Shown here one piece after another: positions 10,302 through 19,780 of a stretch of 64,000 nt of DNA. Positions within the stretch are counted from its first letter, which is position 1. Every line of letters begins with the position of its first letter. Both the position numbers and the translations under genes were made by a program. Origin of the DNA: Mycobacterium sp. JS623 (GTDB lineage: Bacteria > Actinomycetota > Actinomycetes > Mycobacteriales > Mycobacteriaceae); NCBI RefSeq assembly GCF_000328565.1, contig NC_019966.1:4898001-4962000 (forward strand). The letters are read 5' to 3'. A model generated the notes under the pieces. It was not told where the DNA came from. It was given only the letters and a program-made list of their open reading frames with translations, and searched no databases.

Positions 10302-10555
10302 ATCCAGTCGCGGGGCCAATCCATCCCGCCTCGAACGCGACCAGATTGGTTTGGCTGCTCCGCCGCCGTTCTTCTCATCTTCGTTTCGGATCCGAGAGCC
10401 GTGCGGTTGTGCCAAACACTCTCGTGAGGAGAGAGCCTGCCTTCGGGATTGATTCGGGCATCCACCGGAAAATGGCGGTGGCGGCGCGCAGCCTGTTGCC
10501 GTCGCCCTCGCAGCCAGCGGATCTACAGCACTGGACAGGATGCCGACGAGAAACG
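10302..10555. other. Intergenic region without a gene
   Basis: About 250 bp lie between the end of the giant-gene operon and a toxin gene remnant. I see no convincing reading frame or RNA gene. A small inverted repeat (CTCTC / GAGAG, 10419-10433) might act as a weak terminator for the operon, but the stem is only 5 bp. Confidence 0.4.
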
Positions 10556-10824
10556 CTAGAGGTTGCGGTCGACGTCCATGCGCTGGTGCAGTACGCGCAC
10601 GACATCAATGCCGCCGTCGGGCATGACCCTGTAGTACAGGATGTGTGATCCGGCGGCGAGCTTGCGGTAGCCGGGGCAGATCTCGTCGCAGACCCGCCGA
10701 TCCGCGGGTTCGCAGCAGCGAGTTCGATAGCGCGCTGCAAATCGCGCAGATACTCGTCGGCCTGCTCGGCATCCCAGCGGTGGCAGGTGTGGTCCCCGAC
10801 CTGTTCGAGTTCGAAGTGGGCTGC
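10556..10824 (-). pseudogene. Decayed ParE/RelE-type toxin gene (frameshifted)
   Basis: Two minus-strand frames together read as a ParE-like toxin. The first (from about 10824) gives FELEQVGDHT, HRWDAEQADEYLRDLQRAIE and AANPRIG. After a shift near 10696 the second frame gives VCDEICPGYRKLAAGSHILY, then YRVMPDGGIDVVRVLHQRMD and a stop. This is the usual ParE order: N-terminal helices, then the GYRK...SH..YYR...VVRVLHQRMD strand region. There is no start codon, because the frame is closed upstream by the stop of the TetR gene. No ParD antitoxin is nearby. The product cannot be made, so this is a relic of a toxin-antitoxin pair. One or two lost bases would explain the shift. Confidence 0.8.
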
Positions 10825-11454
10825 CTAGCCGCGCGGGCGTGACTTGACCAACCGGCGAGTCTCGGCCGACGCCTCGGCCGTGAGCATCGCAACGACGAGG
10901 TCGATGAGCTGGCTCACGAACACCCGGTCGTCGGTGTGCGGCGCCGTCGCGGCCCGGCGCGCCAATTCGCCGACCACGAAGCGGATGACGAGGAGTCGCC
11001 GGTGCACCTCCGCGGCGGTCGGGTCTAGGAATGGGTCGACGAGTTGACGCCAACGGTTGATGCTGTCGTCGCGATCCGCCAGTTCTTCCGGCGGGAAGAT
11101 CGGCTGGCGCCGATTCATCAAGTCGGCATAGATGCACAAGTACGCCGATCCGCCGTCGGGCTCGGATAGCTTCGCGGCTAGCGGCTGCACCAGCGCCTCG
11201 GCGAGCGCGCGCAGATCCTGTTCACCCGCGGCCTCGTAACGATCCAACAGCGCATGCCTGCGCAATTCGACGTCGTGGCTGTGCTTCTCCAGCAGCGCAG
11301 TCAGCAGCCCATTCCGGTCGCCGAAGTGGTACTGCAGCGCGTTGACGTTCTTCACCCCGGACGCCCGCTGAATCTCACGCAGGCTTACCGCATCGATCCC
11401 CTGGCCGCCGTACAGCTCTTCGGCGGCGGCAAGCAGGCGTTCGCGTGTACTCAT
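10825..11454 (-). CDS. TetR family transcriptional regulator
   Basis: This 209-residue regulator has an N-terminal TetR helix-turn-helix (residues about 3-50: RERLLAAAEELYGGQGIDAV, SLREIQRASGV, LQYHFGDRNGLL) and a variable helical ligand domain behind it. It is transcribed away from the APH/SDR/acyl-CoA dehydrogenase operon, and the 70 bp between them hold a perfect palindrome, so it most likely represses both itself and that operon. The ligand is probably an acyl-CoA or hydroxyacid intermediate of the pathway, which is inference from context. Its stop directly abuts the toxin relic downstream. Confidence 0.93.
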   Translation of the reverse strand: MSTRERLLAAAEELYGGQGIDAVSLREIQRASGVKNVNALQYHFGDRNGLLTALLEKHSHDVELRRHALLDRYEAAGEQDLRALAEALVQPLAAKLSEPDGGSAYLCIYADLMNRRQPIFPPEELADRDDSINRWRQLVDPFLDPTAAEVHRRLLVIRFVVGELARRAATAPHTDDRVFVSQLIDLVVAMLTAEASAETRRLVKSRPRG

Positions 11455-11483
11455 GACCTGCTCATACTACGGTTTAATGCAGC

Positions 11484-11497
11484 TGTATTGCAATACA
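11484..11497. promoter_or_regulatory. Probable TetR operator, perfect palindrome
   Basis: TGTATTGCAATACA reads identically on both strands. It sits in the divergent promoter between the TetR gene (start 11454) and the kinase-like gene (start 11525), inside a larger ATGCA...TGCAT frame with slightly unequal arms. Symmetry, size and position fit the operator of the adjacent TetR protein. Confidence 0.7.
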
Positions 11498-11524
11498 ATG
11501 CATGTGTCTTGTACCGTCGCCTTC

Positions 11525-12550
11525 GTGACCGAACTTCTGGACTCGTCCATCGACTGGGCCGCGATCGAGTCCTGGCTCGCCGCCCGTAACGTGACCGCCG
11601 GTCAGGTCACCAACATCGAACCAATCGGCGGCGGCACGCAGAATCTGATGTTCAAGTTCGAGTGCGGCGACGTCCGCCTCGTATTGCGCCGCGGCCCGAG
11701 GCACTTACGCCCGCACACCAACGACGCGTTGCGCCGCGAGGCCCGGGTGCTGAGCGCGCTCGATGGAACCGGTGTGCCGATTCCGCGACTGGTGGCGGCC
11801 GAACTCGACGAGTCGGTCCTCGGATCGGTCTTCTATCTGATGGAACCCGTCGACGGTTTCAATGCCAGCGTCGGACTGCCTCGATCACACTCAGAATGGC
11901 ACCGCGACATGGGTTTTGCGGCCGTTGACGCGCTGCTCGCACTCGGTGCCGTCGACGCCGAACACGTCGGGCTCGGCGACCTCGGCAAGCCCGAAGGATT
12001 CCTGGACCGCCAAGTGCCCCAATGGCTTAGCACGCTCGACAAGTACGCGGCTCTCGACGGGTACCCGGGACATCAACTGCCGCACGTCGACGACATCGCA
12101 AGCTGGCTAACGCAGCACCGCCCGCCGAACTTCCTGCCAGGCATCATGCACGGCGACTACCACCTTGCGAATTTGATGTTCCGTAACGACGGGCCAGAGG
12201 TCGCGGCGATCGTCGACTGGGAGATGTGCACCCTCGGCGACCCGCTGCTTGACCTGGGCTGGCTGCTGACCACCTGGCCCCAGAACAACGCGATCGGCCC
12301 CTTCGGCGAGATGAGCGACCTGCCGACCCGTACCGAACTCGTCGCGCACTATGCGAAGTCCTCCCACCGATCGGTCGACCAAGCACCTTGGTACGCGGCG
12401 ATGGCGTCGTTCAAGCTCGCCATTGTGCTCGAAGGCACCAACGCGCGGGCGCACGCAGGGAAGGCGCCCAAGGCGACCGGCGACCTGCTGCACGCCTTGG
12501 CGATCGGTTTGCTCGACAACGCAACAGCTTTCATCGAGAAGGGACTCTGA
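11525..12550 (+). CDS. APH-family phosphotransferase, hydroxyacyl-CoA kinase candidate
   Basis: The protein is a kinase-fold member of the aminoglycoside phosphotransferase superfamily. The Brenner motif HGDYHLANLMF (from about residue 209) supplies the catalytic Asp and the metal-binding Asn, and VDWEMCTLGDP (Asp near 231) supplies the metal-binding Asp. GTG at 11525 was chosen because the longer frame runs through the operator palindrome. The resulting 341-residue length is typical. Members next to acyl-CoA dehydrogenases (the ACAD10/11 kinase domain, and LvaA of Pseudomonas levulinate catabolism) phosphorylate 4-hydroxyacyl-CoA. The gene is followed at 1 bp by an SDR and then an acyl-CoA dehydrogenase, so the same role is plausible here. 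Antibiotic modification is unlikely in this context. Confidence 0.88.
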   Translation: MTELLDSSIDWAAIESWLAARNVTAGQVTNIEPIGGGTQNLMFKFECGDVRLVLRRGPRHLRPHTNDALRREARVLSALDGTGVPIPRLVAAELDESVLGSVFYLMEPVDGFNASVGLPRSHSEWHRDMGFAAVDALLALGAVDAEHVGLGDLGKPEGFLDRQVPQWLSTLDKYAALDGYPGHQLPHVDDIASWLTQHRPPNFLPGIMHGDYHLANLMFRNDGPEVAAIVDWEMCTLGDPLLDLGWLLTTWPQNNAIGPFGEMSDLPTRTELVAHYAKSSHRSVDQAPWYAAMASFKLAIVLEGTNARAHAGKAPKATGDLLHALAIGLLDNATAFIEKGL

Positions 12551-12551
12551 C

Positions 12552-13292
12552 GTGGATCTGTCCGGCAAGGTAGCGCTGGTCACCGGCGGCAGCCGCGGCC
12601 TCGGCCGCGAAATGGTGCTGGCGTTCGCTGCTCACGGCGCCGACGTGTTCATCGCCAGCCGCAAACTCGACAACTGCGAGAAGCTCGCCAACGAAGTGCG
12701 CGAAAGGTTCAACCGGCGCGCTTTGCCCGTTGCGGCCAATGTCGGTGATTGGAACCAGTGCGACGCACTGACCGAGGCCGCCTACGAGGAGTTCGGCACG
12801 GTCGACATCCTGGTCAACAACGCCGGCATGTCACCGCTGTACCCGAGCGTCGACCAGGTCTCTGAAGCGTTGTACGACAAGGTTTTCGCCACCAACCTCA
12901 AGGGGCCGTTTCGGTTGTCCGCGACGATCGGCACCAGGATGGCCGCCGGCAACGGTGGCTCGATTCTCAACATCTCGTCTGTCGCGTCGATCCGGCCGAA
13001 TGCGACGATCCTGCCCTATGCGGCGGCCAAGGCCGGATTGAATTCGTTGACCGAAGGCTTTGCGCAGACGTTCGCGCCGAAGGTCCGCGTCAACGCAATC
13101 ATGTGCGGCACGTTCAGCACCGATATCTCCAAGGCGTGGTCGCCTGAGTTCATTGACGCCATCGGGGCTCAAACCGCGTTGGGACGCATCGGCGAGCCCA
13201 ACGAAATCGTCGCAGCCGCACTGTATTTCGCATCAGATGCGAGCAGCTACACCACCGGTTCCATACTTCGAGTTGATGGAGGAATGAGATAA
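12552..13292 (+). CDS. Short-chain dehydrogenase/reductase
   Basis: A 246-residue classical SDR. The cofactor motif TGGSRGLG is at residues 11-18, NNAG is near 89-92, a catalytic Ser lies in NISSVAS, and the YxxxK pair is YAAAK near 156-160. GTG at 12552 follows GAGAAGGGA in the end of the kinase gene and lies 1 bp after its stop. A longer frame exists but would overlap the kinase gene. It probably oxidises a hydroxyacyl intermediate, like LvaD in levulinate catabolism. That role is inferred from the operon; the substrate is not visible in the sequence. Confidence 0.92.
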   Translation: MDLSGKVALVTGGSRGLGREMVLAFAAHGADVFIASRKLDNCEKLANEVRERFNRRALPVAANVGDWNQCDALTEAAYEEFGTVDILVNNAGMSPLYPSVDQVSEALYDKVFATNLKGPFRLSATIGTRMAAGNGGSILNISSVASIRPNATILPYAAAKAGLNSLTEGFAQTFAPKVRVNAIMCGTFSTDISKAWSPEFIDAIGAQTALGRIGEPNEIVAAALYFASDASSYTTGSILRVDGGMR

Positions 13293-13293
13293 C

Positions 13294-14589
13294 ATGTGGG
13301 ACTTCAGCACCGACCCCGAGTTCCAGGCAAAACTCGACTGGATGGACTCGTTCGTCCGCGACGAAGTCGAACCGCTCGACCACCTCACCCATGCCGACGA
13401 GCACACCGTCTACGCGCCGCTCTCACCCGAACTCGCCAACATCGTGCGTCCCCTTCAAGACAGGGTGCGCGAACAAGGGCTCTGGGCATGCCATCTCGGG
13501 CCCGAGCTCGGTGGCCAGGGCTACGGTCAGGTGAAGCTCGCGCTCATCAACGAGATCCTTGGCCGAACCGCTTGGGGTCCGATTGTGTTCGGGTGTCAGG
13601 CACCCGACACCGGTAACGCCGAGATCCTCGCGATGTTCGGCACCGATGAGCAAAAGCAGCGTTATCTGCAGCCACTGCTCAACGGGGAGATCTTCTCCGC
13701 CTTCTCGATGACCGAACCCCATGGCGGCGCCGACCCGCGGCTGTTCCGCACCCGTGCGGTGCAGGACGGCGACGACTGGATCATCAACGGGGAGAAGTAC
13801 TTCACCTCGAACGCCCGCAACGCCTCGTTCCTCATCATCATGGCGGTGACCGATCCCGAAGCCGGACACCGCGAGCGAATGTCGATGTTCCTGGTGCCCG
13901 TGGAAACGCCGGGCATCGAACGCGTCCGCGAGACAGGGATGATCGGCGACCCGCTCGGCGTCGGCAACCACCCACACATGCGCTACACGGACGTCCGCGT
14001 CGGCCCCGACGCGCTGCTCGGTGAGCGCGGCAAGGCCTTCCACATCGCGCAGGCCCGCCTCGCCGGCGGGCGGCTGCATCACGCGATGCGCACCATCGGG
14101 TTGGTCAAGCGTGCCTTCGACATGCACTGCGAAAGAGCGCTGTCCCGTGAGACTTTCAACGGCAAGCTTGCCGACAACGCCGTCGTCAAGGCTCAGATCG
14201 CCGAATCGTGGATGCAAATCGAGCAGTTCCGGCTACTGGTGCTGCACGCCGCGTGGCAGATGGACACACACGGCGCCGTCGCGGCCATGCCGTACGTGTC
14301 TGCGTGCAAGGTCGCAATGGCCCGCGTCGGACACGACGTCGTCGAACGGGCGATCCATCTGCATGGCGCGCTGGGCGCGTCCAACGAGACACCGCTGGCG
14401 CGGCTGTGGCAAGCAGTGCCGACGCTTGGGCTGATGGACGGGCCGAGCGAGGTGCACCAGGATGTCATCGCCCGCCGCGCACTCGCCAATTACTCGCCCG
14501 CGCCCGGCAACTGGCCCACCCAATTCCTACCCGACCTGACCGCGGCCGCCCGCCAACGGTACGAAGCGGCGTTGGAGCCAGCGCTCTAG
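13294..14589 (+). CDS. Acyl-CoA dehydrogenase, ACAD10/11-like
   Basis: A flavoprotein of 431 residues with the standard acyl-CoA dehydrogenase order: helical N-domain, beta domain with FSMTEPHGGAD and WIINGEKYFTSN, and helical C-domain. The C-terminal DGPSEVH (near residue 382) is typical of the ACAD10/11-like branch rather than of ordinary fatty-acid enzymes. In that branch and in LvaC the enzyme acts with a kinase partner on 4-phosphoacyl-CoA to give an enoyl-CoA. The gene starts 1 bp after the SDR stop and closes the operon. General acyl-CoA oxidation remains the alternative. Confidence 0.92.
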   Translation: MWDFSTDPEFQAKLDWMDSFVRDEVEPLDHLTHADEHTVYAPLSPELANIVRPLQDRVREQGLWACHLGPELGGQGYGQVKLALINEILGRTAWGPIVFGCQAPDTGNAEILAMFGTDEQKQRYLQPLLNGEIFSAFSMTEPHGGADPRLFRTRAVQDGDDWIINGEKYFTSNARNASFLIIMAVTDPEAGHRERMSMFLVPVETPGIERVRETGMIGDPLGVGNHPHMRYTDVRVGPDALLGERGKAFHIAQARLAGGRLHHAMRTIGLVKRAFDMHCERALSRETFNGKLADNAVVKAQIAESWMQIEQFRLLVLHAAWQMDTHGAVAAMPYVSACKVAMARVGHDVVERAIHLHGALGASNETPLARLWQAVPTLGLMDGPSEVHQDVIARRALANYSPAPGNWPTQFLPDLTAAARQRYEAALEPAL

Positions 14590-14678
14590 CTCGCGATCAC
14601 GACCGCCGAGTGTGGAGTTTGTGTACGGATTCCGGCCGACGAGCGTGCGGGTAACCCACGTTCGGCAGGGTGCGAGTG

Positions 14679-15290
14679 TCAGCGCGTCTGCGCAGCGAGC
14701 CTGCCCGCGAGGATGACGTAGGTCGCCGCGAAGCTGCGCCGCATCCACGCGACGATGCGCGGCCGCGAGATCACTTCACGCCTGACCGCCGCGGCGAACA
14801 CACCATAGACGCTGAACACCACCAGCGTGACCGCCATGAAGATCGCGCTCAGCCACACCATGTGCAGCACCGCGCCGTCGCGGTCCGGCGCGACGAACTG
14901 CGGCAGGAACGCGAAAAAGAAGATCGTCAGCTTCGGGTTCAGCGTGTTCACCAGAACGCCCGACACGATCACCCGCCACGGCGATGGCTTTGCGTCATCG
15001 GCCTGCACCTCGAAGACCGACTTATCGCGAAATGTCTTCCACGCCAAGTAAAGAAGATACACAACGCCCAACAACTTGATGATCGAAAACGCCACCGCGC
15101 TGGCGTGCATGATGGCCGCCAACCCCGTCACCGCCGCGATCATGTGCGGCACAATTCCCAGCGTGCACGCGAACGCCGCCACCAGGCTGGCCTGCGGGCC
15201 GCGCGAGAGGCCGGCGGCCACCGTGTACAGCACGCCCGCACCCGGCGTCGCCACCACGATCAGCGTGGTGATCAGGAATTCTGGAGTCAC
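14679..15290 (-). CDS. LysE/RhtB family exporter
   Basis: A 203-residue inner-membrane protein with about six hydrophobic spans, starting with EFLITTLIVVATPGAGVLY, where the PGAG matches the conserved PGP/PGA motif of LysE/RhtB amino-acid exporters. NPKLTIFFFAFLPQFV is the second family signature. It starts with GTG 3 bp after the stop of the DUF5302 gene, so the two are probably co-transcribed. The exported compound is unknown; amino acids or their analogues are the family norm. Confidence 0.9.
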   Translation of the reverse strand: MTPEFLITTLIVVATPGAGVLYTVAAGLSRGPQASLVAAFACTLGIVPHMIAAVTGLAAIMHASAVAFSIIKLLGVVYLLYLAWKTFRDKSVFEVQADDAKPSPWRVIVSGVLVNTLNPKLTIFFFAFLPQFVAPDRDGAVLHMVWLSAIFMAVTLVVFSVYGVFAAAVRREVISRPRIVAWMRRSFAATYVILAGRLAAQTR

Positions 15291-15293
15291 GGG

Positions 15294-15461
15294 TTAACCG
15301 CTCTTGCGGCGGAACTCCCTGCGACTCTCCAGCGGTCCATGCGCCCGCGGCTGCTTGGCTCCGCCGTCCTTGTGATCGGATCCCCCAGCCGCCTTGGCCT
15401 TCTTCCGCTCCAGCGCTTCCCGGAACTTGCGCTTGGTGTCGTCTTCCGGTGCATCTGCCAT
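15294..15461 (-). CDS. DUF5302-type small protein, 55 aa
   Basis: A short, very charged protein (MADAPEDDTKRKFREALERK start, C-terminal REFRRKSG) of the actinobacterial DUF5302 type. The conserved feature is the DDxKRKFREALERKK helix followed by a Gly/Ser/Lys-rich tail. It has no membrane span or known enzyme motif, and its function is unknown. It starts at ATG 15461 and lies 3 bp upstream of the exporter gene. Assignment rests on recognising the helix motif and the size. Confidence 0.8.
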   Translation of the reverse strand: MADAPEDDTKRKFREALERKKAKAAGGSDHKDGGAKQPRAHGPLESRREFRRKSG

Positions 15462-15503
15462 AGGTCGCAGCCTAACCCTCAGCCGCCGGAGCCGTCGTGC
15501 CCA

Positions 15504-16556
<1,053 letters not shown>

Positions 16557-16664
16557 GGCAGGCCTCCCCCGCCATGGATTGTTTCACCCGGAGCGCGCGC
16601 AAACGCGAAATCCGGTGCAGCCGTTCGCTGATGCGTGACTGGGCAAGCAAACTAAGATGACCGC

Positions 16665-17183
16665 ATGACCCGATACGCTGCTTTCCTGCGCGGTGTCAAC
16701 GTCGGCGGCGTGAACCTCAAGATGGCTGAGGTCGCCAAGGCCCTCGAAGAAGCCGGATTCACCAACGTGCGAACGATTTTGGCCAGTGGCAACGTCCTAT
16801 TGGAAAGCCGTTCCGGGGTGGATGCGGTGCGCAAGAAGGCCGAGAAGGCGTTGCGCGACGCCTTCGGTTACGACGCCTGGGTTTTGGCTTACGACGTGGA
16901 GACACTGCGCACGGTGTCCGAAAATTTTCCGTTCGAGCGTGAGGTCGAGGGTCAGCATTCCTACGTCACGTTCGTCACCGACAAGGACGTGCTGGACGAA
17001 CTGGCCGCGCTGGGCAATGATGCCGGGCCAGACGAGAAGGTCAAGCGCGGAAAGGGCGTCATCTACTGGCAGTGTCCAAAGGGCACGCTGGGCGCGACCA
17101 TCGGGAAGACGATGGGAAACAAGCGCTACAAGTCGTCAACCACCACTCGCAATCTGCGCACTGTGGAAAAGGTATTGCGATGA
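16665..17183 (+). CDS. DUF1697 family protein
   Basis: A 172-residue cytoplasmic protein beginning MTRYAAFLRGVNVGGVNLKM, the hallmark N-terminus of DUF1697. It also has ILASGNVLLES and a Lys-rich C-terminus (GKTMGNKRYKSSTTTRNLRT) that matches the family. The biochemical role is unknown. Its stop overlaps the start of the methyltransferase gene (ATGA), so the two are translated together. Confidence 0.9.
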   Translation: MTRYAAFLRGVNVGGVNLKMAEVAKALEEAGFTNVRTILASGNVLLESRSGVDAVRKKAEKALRDAFGYDAWVLAYDVETLRTVSENFPFEREVEGQHSYVTFVTDKDVLDELAALGNDAGPDEKVKRGKGVIYWQCPKGTLGATIGKTMGNKRYKSSTTTRNLRTVEKVLR

Positions 17184-18019
17184 GCTCTGCTCCGACTGCC
17201 AAGGCCGACGGCACGGTGTTGACCGGCGTCTCCGAGACCGCACTGCTGACCTTGCGGGTGCGCGCGAACGAGGCACGCAGGCCCGATTCACTCATCGATG
17301 ACCCGTTGGCGATCGAACTCGCCGATGCCATCGACTACGACTACGCGAAGTTCGGCTTCGCCCGCCGACAGGACATGGCGCTGCGGGCGCTGGCCTACGA
17401 CAGGCAAACCCGCCGCTACCTCGGCGACCATCCCAAGGCCACTGTGGTCGCGCTGGCCGAAGGTCTGCAGACCAGCTTCTACCGCCTCGACGCTGCCGGC
17501 ATTGGTGACCAATTCAGATGGCTCACAGTCGATCTTCCGCCAATGATCGATCTACGTCGCAAACTTCTGCCCGCCTCGGATCGGGTGCGGATGTGCGCGC
17601 AATCCGCGCTCGACTTCAGTTGGATGGACGAGGTCGGCACTGAGCATGGCGTGTTCATCACCGCCGAAGGGCTGCTGATGTACCTCGAGCCCGACGAGGC
17701 GCTAGGGCTCATCGCCGAGTGTGCCGCGCGCTTTCCCGGTGGACGGATGATGTTCGATCTACCGCCCGCCGGCTTGGCGGCGTTGCACCGCCACGGCATG
17801 CGCACTTCGTTTCGTTACCGAGTCCCGCCGATGCCGTTCACGTTGTCGGTCTCGGACGCCGCAAATCTGGTCAACACCATCCCCGGCATCCGGGCCGTGC
17901 ACGATCTGCCGTTTCCAGCAGGCCGCGGCAAAGTCCTCAACGCGTTGATGTGGACGGCGCAACGTCTTCCGCTGCTCGATCCGATCCGGCCAGTGCTGAC
18001 GCTGCTGGAATTCGGCTAG
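17180..18019 (+). CDS. SAM-dependent methyltransferase (LCMT / YktD-like)
   Basis: A 279-residue member of the leucine-carboxyl-methyltransferase-like group that is expanded in mycobacteria. The start [20 protein letters not shown], the DPLA site ([13 protein letters not shown]), [16 protein letters not shown] (SAM site), [12 protein letters not shown] and [14 protein letters not shown] are family landmarks. ATG at 17180 overlaps the DUF1697 stop and was preferred over a longer frame into that gene. The substrate is unknown; small acids or polyketide-like carboxyls are possible. Its 3' end overlaps the convergent GntR gene by 4 bp. Confidence 0.9.
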   Translation: MSSAPTAKADGTVLTGVSETALLTLRVRANEARRPDSLIDDPLAIELADAIDYDYAKFGFARRQDMALRALAYDRQTRRYLGDHPKATVVALAEGLQTSFYRLDAAGIGDQFRWLTVDLPPMIDLRRKLLPASDRVRMCAQSALDFSWMDEVGTEHGVFITAEGLLMYLEPDEALGLIAECAARFPGGRMMFDLPPAGLAALHRHGMRTSFRYRVPPMPFTLSVSDAANLVNTIPGIRAVHDLPFPAGRGKVLNALMWTAQRLPLLDPIRPVLTLLEFG

Positions 18020-18381
18020 CCGAACGCGGCCTCGACGTATTTGAGCGCCTCGTCCTTCTCGATCCCCAGCGCACGCGCCGCCGCCACAAACGTGTTCGCT
18101 GCGGTCGCCATCGCGGTATCGGCCGGATCAACCCTGGCGACGAAAGTGCCGAAGCGGCCACGGGTTTCGAGCACACCCGCCGACTCCAGCTCCCGATATG
18201 CGCGCGCCACCGTGTTGACCGCCAGGCCCATCTGCCCCGCCAGTTCTCGGACAGTCGGCAACCGGGTACCTGGCGTCAATCTGCCGTCCCGGATCGCGTC
18301 GATGATCTGCGTCCTGAGCTGGTCGAAAAGCGGCTTGGCGGCGTGCTGATCGACGCGTACCCAATCCCCCAACTCGGCCAC
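18016..18381 (-). CDS. GntR family regulator, YtrA type
   Basis: This 121-residue protein is mostly a winged helix ([60 protein letters not shown]) with a short helical tail, as in the small YtrA subfamily. YtrA proteins usually control adjacent ABC transporters, but none is present here. It is divergent from the sirtuin gene with only 37 bp between the starts, so it may influence that gene and itself. Confidence 0.9.
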   Translation of the reverse strand: MAELGDWVRVDQHAAKPLFDQLRTQIIDAIRDGRLTPGTRLPTVRELAGQMGLAVNTVARAYRELESAGVLETRGRFGTFVARVDPADTAMATAANTFVAAARALGIEKDEALKYVEAAFG

Positions 18382-18418
18382 GTGCTTCAGTATCGCTTAA
18401 ACGGGCTACTTTGGTGAT

Positions 18419-19132
18419 GTGCAGGTGACCGTGCTCAGCGGAGCAGGCATTTCCGCCGAGAGCGGGGTGCCGACGTTCCGCGATGCCGAGACGGGGCTGT
18501 GGGCGAAGGTCGACCCCTACGAAATCTCCAGCGCCGAGGGTTGGCACGACCACCCCGACAAGGTGTGGGCGTGGTACCTGTGGCGCCACCAGATGATGGG
18601 TTCGGTGCAGCCGAACGACGGCCACCTTGCGGTCGCGGCCTGGCAGGACTACGCCGACGTGCACGTAGTCACCCAGAACGTCGACAATCTCCATGAGCGG
18701 GCGGGCAGCAAGCGCGTCTATCACCTTCATGGCAGCTTGTTCGAATTCCGTTGCGACCGTTGTGGCCGCGAGTATCTCGACGAATTGCCGACGATGCCCG
18801 AGCCCGTGGAATCGGTCGACCCGCCGCGATGTGCATGCGGGGGATTGATCCGTCCGAATGTGGTTTGGTTCGGCGAAGCGTTGCCCGACGAAGCATGGCA
18901 GCGGTCGCTGGACGCGGTGACCACGGCCGACCTGGTCATCGTGGTGGGCACCTCGTCGATCGTCTACCCCGCAGCAGGTCTGCCCGAGTTGGCGCTGGCC
19001 AACGGGACCGTCGTCATCGAGGTGAACCCGGAACGCACGCCGCTGTCCGACGCAGCGACGGCCGTGGTTCGCGAGTCTGCAGCCACCGCGCTCCCCAGCT
19101 TGCTGCAGCGCCTGCCCGCCCTGCTTCCCTAG
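18419..19132 (+). CDS. cobB: NAD-dependent protein deacylase (sirtuin)
   Basis: A 237-residue class III sirtuin. It removes acyl groups from lysines using NAD. Visible parts are the NAD loop [15 protein letters not shown] (8-22), QNVD (86-89), the catalytic His of HLHG (104), and four zinc cysteines (112, 115, 138, 140). Tyr53 and Arg56 (YLWR) form the Tyr-x-x-Arg pair that marks desuccinylase/demalonylase activity. GTG at 18419 gives the typical length. In mycobacteria such enzymes reactivate acetyl-CoA synthetase and other acylated enzymes. Confidence 0.95.
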   Translation: MQVTVLSGAGISAESGVPTFRDAETGLWAKVDPYEISSAEGWHDHPDKVWAWYLWRHQMMGSVQPNDGHLAVAAWQDYADVHVVTQNVDNLHERAGSKRVYHLHGSLFEFRCDRCGREYLDELPTMPEPVESVDPPRCACGGLIRPNVVWFGEALPDEAWQRSLDAVTTADLVIVVGTSSIVYPAAGLPELALANGTVVIEVNPERTPLSDAATAVVRESAATALPSLLQRLPALLP

Positions 19133-19147
19133 CGGGTTGTGTGCAGC

Positions 19148-19780
19148 TCACGGCTTGACTGCGCGGCCGATCGCGACTTCGGACGTTGGCACCGGCACCC
19201 ACGCCGGCACCACCCACTCGCGGCGGGCGCCCGACACGTTGAAGCCGGCGTCGACGATCGTCCGCTCGGTGTGCCGGTGCGCGTGGCAGTTGCCCGCCAT
19301 CCGCGGCCACAGCGTCACGTCCGCGACCTTCTGCAGTCGACTTCGCCACCCACTGCTCGCGACGTGCTCCAAGTAGCGCAGTTCACCACCGGGCTTCAGC
19401 AGCGAAAGCAGTTGACGCACAACCTGGTCGGGGTCGTCGACAGAACACAGCACCAGCGAGCACACCACCGCGTCGAATGGCTCCGCATCCGCAAACTGCT
19501 CCACAGTGTCCGTGCGGACGGTGACGGGCACCGACGCCGTGGCCGCCGCCTGCCGGGCCTGCACCGCCAACCGGTGCTCGGGCTCGACGGCGACCACCTC
19601 GGTCACGGTGTCGGGATACAACTCGAAGTTCGTCCCGGTGCCAGCGCCGACCTCGAGCACCCGTCCAGATAGGCCCGCGAGGTTCTCGCGGCGTAGCTGC
19701 TTCACCGACTCGGGCTCGTGGCTCGCCAGCCATGGCCACACCCTGGCGAAGAACGGGTTATCCACTTCGCTAGTGCGCAT
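19148..19780 (-). CDS. Class I SAM-dependent methyltransferase
   Basis: A 210-residue Rossmann methyltransferase with motif I VLEVGAGTGTNFELYP (residues about 41-56), acidic VAVEPEH, and post-motif FDAVVCSLVLCSV with LKPGGELRYLEHV. The C-terminus is a short cap. The substrate is not visible. Its start overlaps the end of the TetR gene by 11 bp, so it is translated as the last gene of an MMPL, TetR, methyltransferase operon. It could modify a lipid handled by the MMPL protein, but this is inference. Confidence 0.9.
   Translation of the reverse strand: MRTSEVDNPFFARVWPWLASHEPESVKQLRRENLAGLSGRVLEVGAGTGTNFELYPDTVTEVVAVEPEHRLAVQARQAAATASVPVTVRTDTVEQFADAEPFDAVVCSLVLCSVDDPDQVVRQLLSLLKPGGELRYLEHVASSGWRSRLQKVADVTLWPRMAGNCHAHRHTERTIVDAGFNVSGARREWVVPAWVPVPTSEVAIGRAVKP

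Noticed and set aside
11525..12550. Aminoglycoside resistance gene
   Set aside because: The fold is shared, but the operon with an SDR and an ACAD10/11-like dehydrogenase points to a metabolic kinase.
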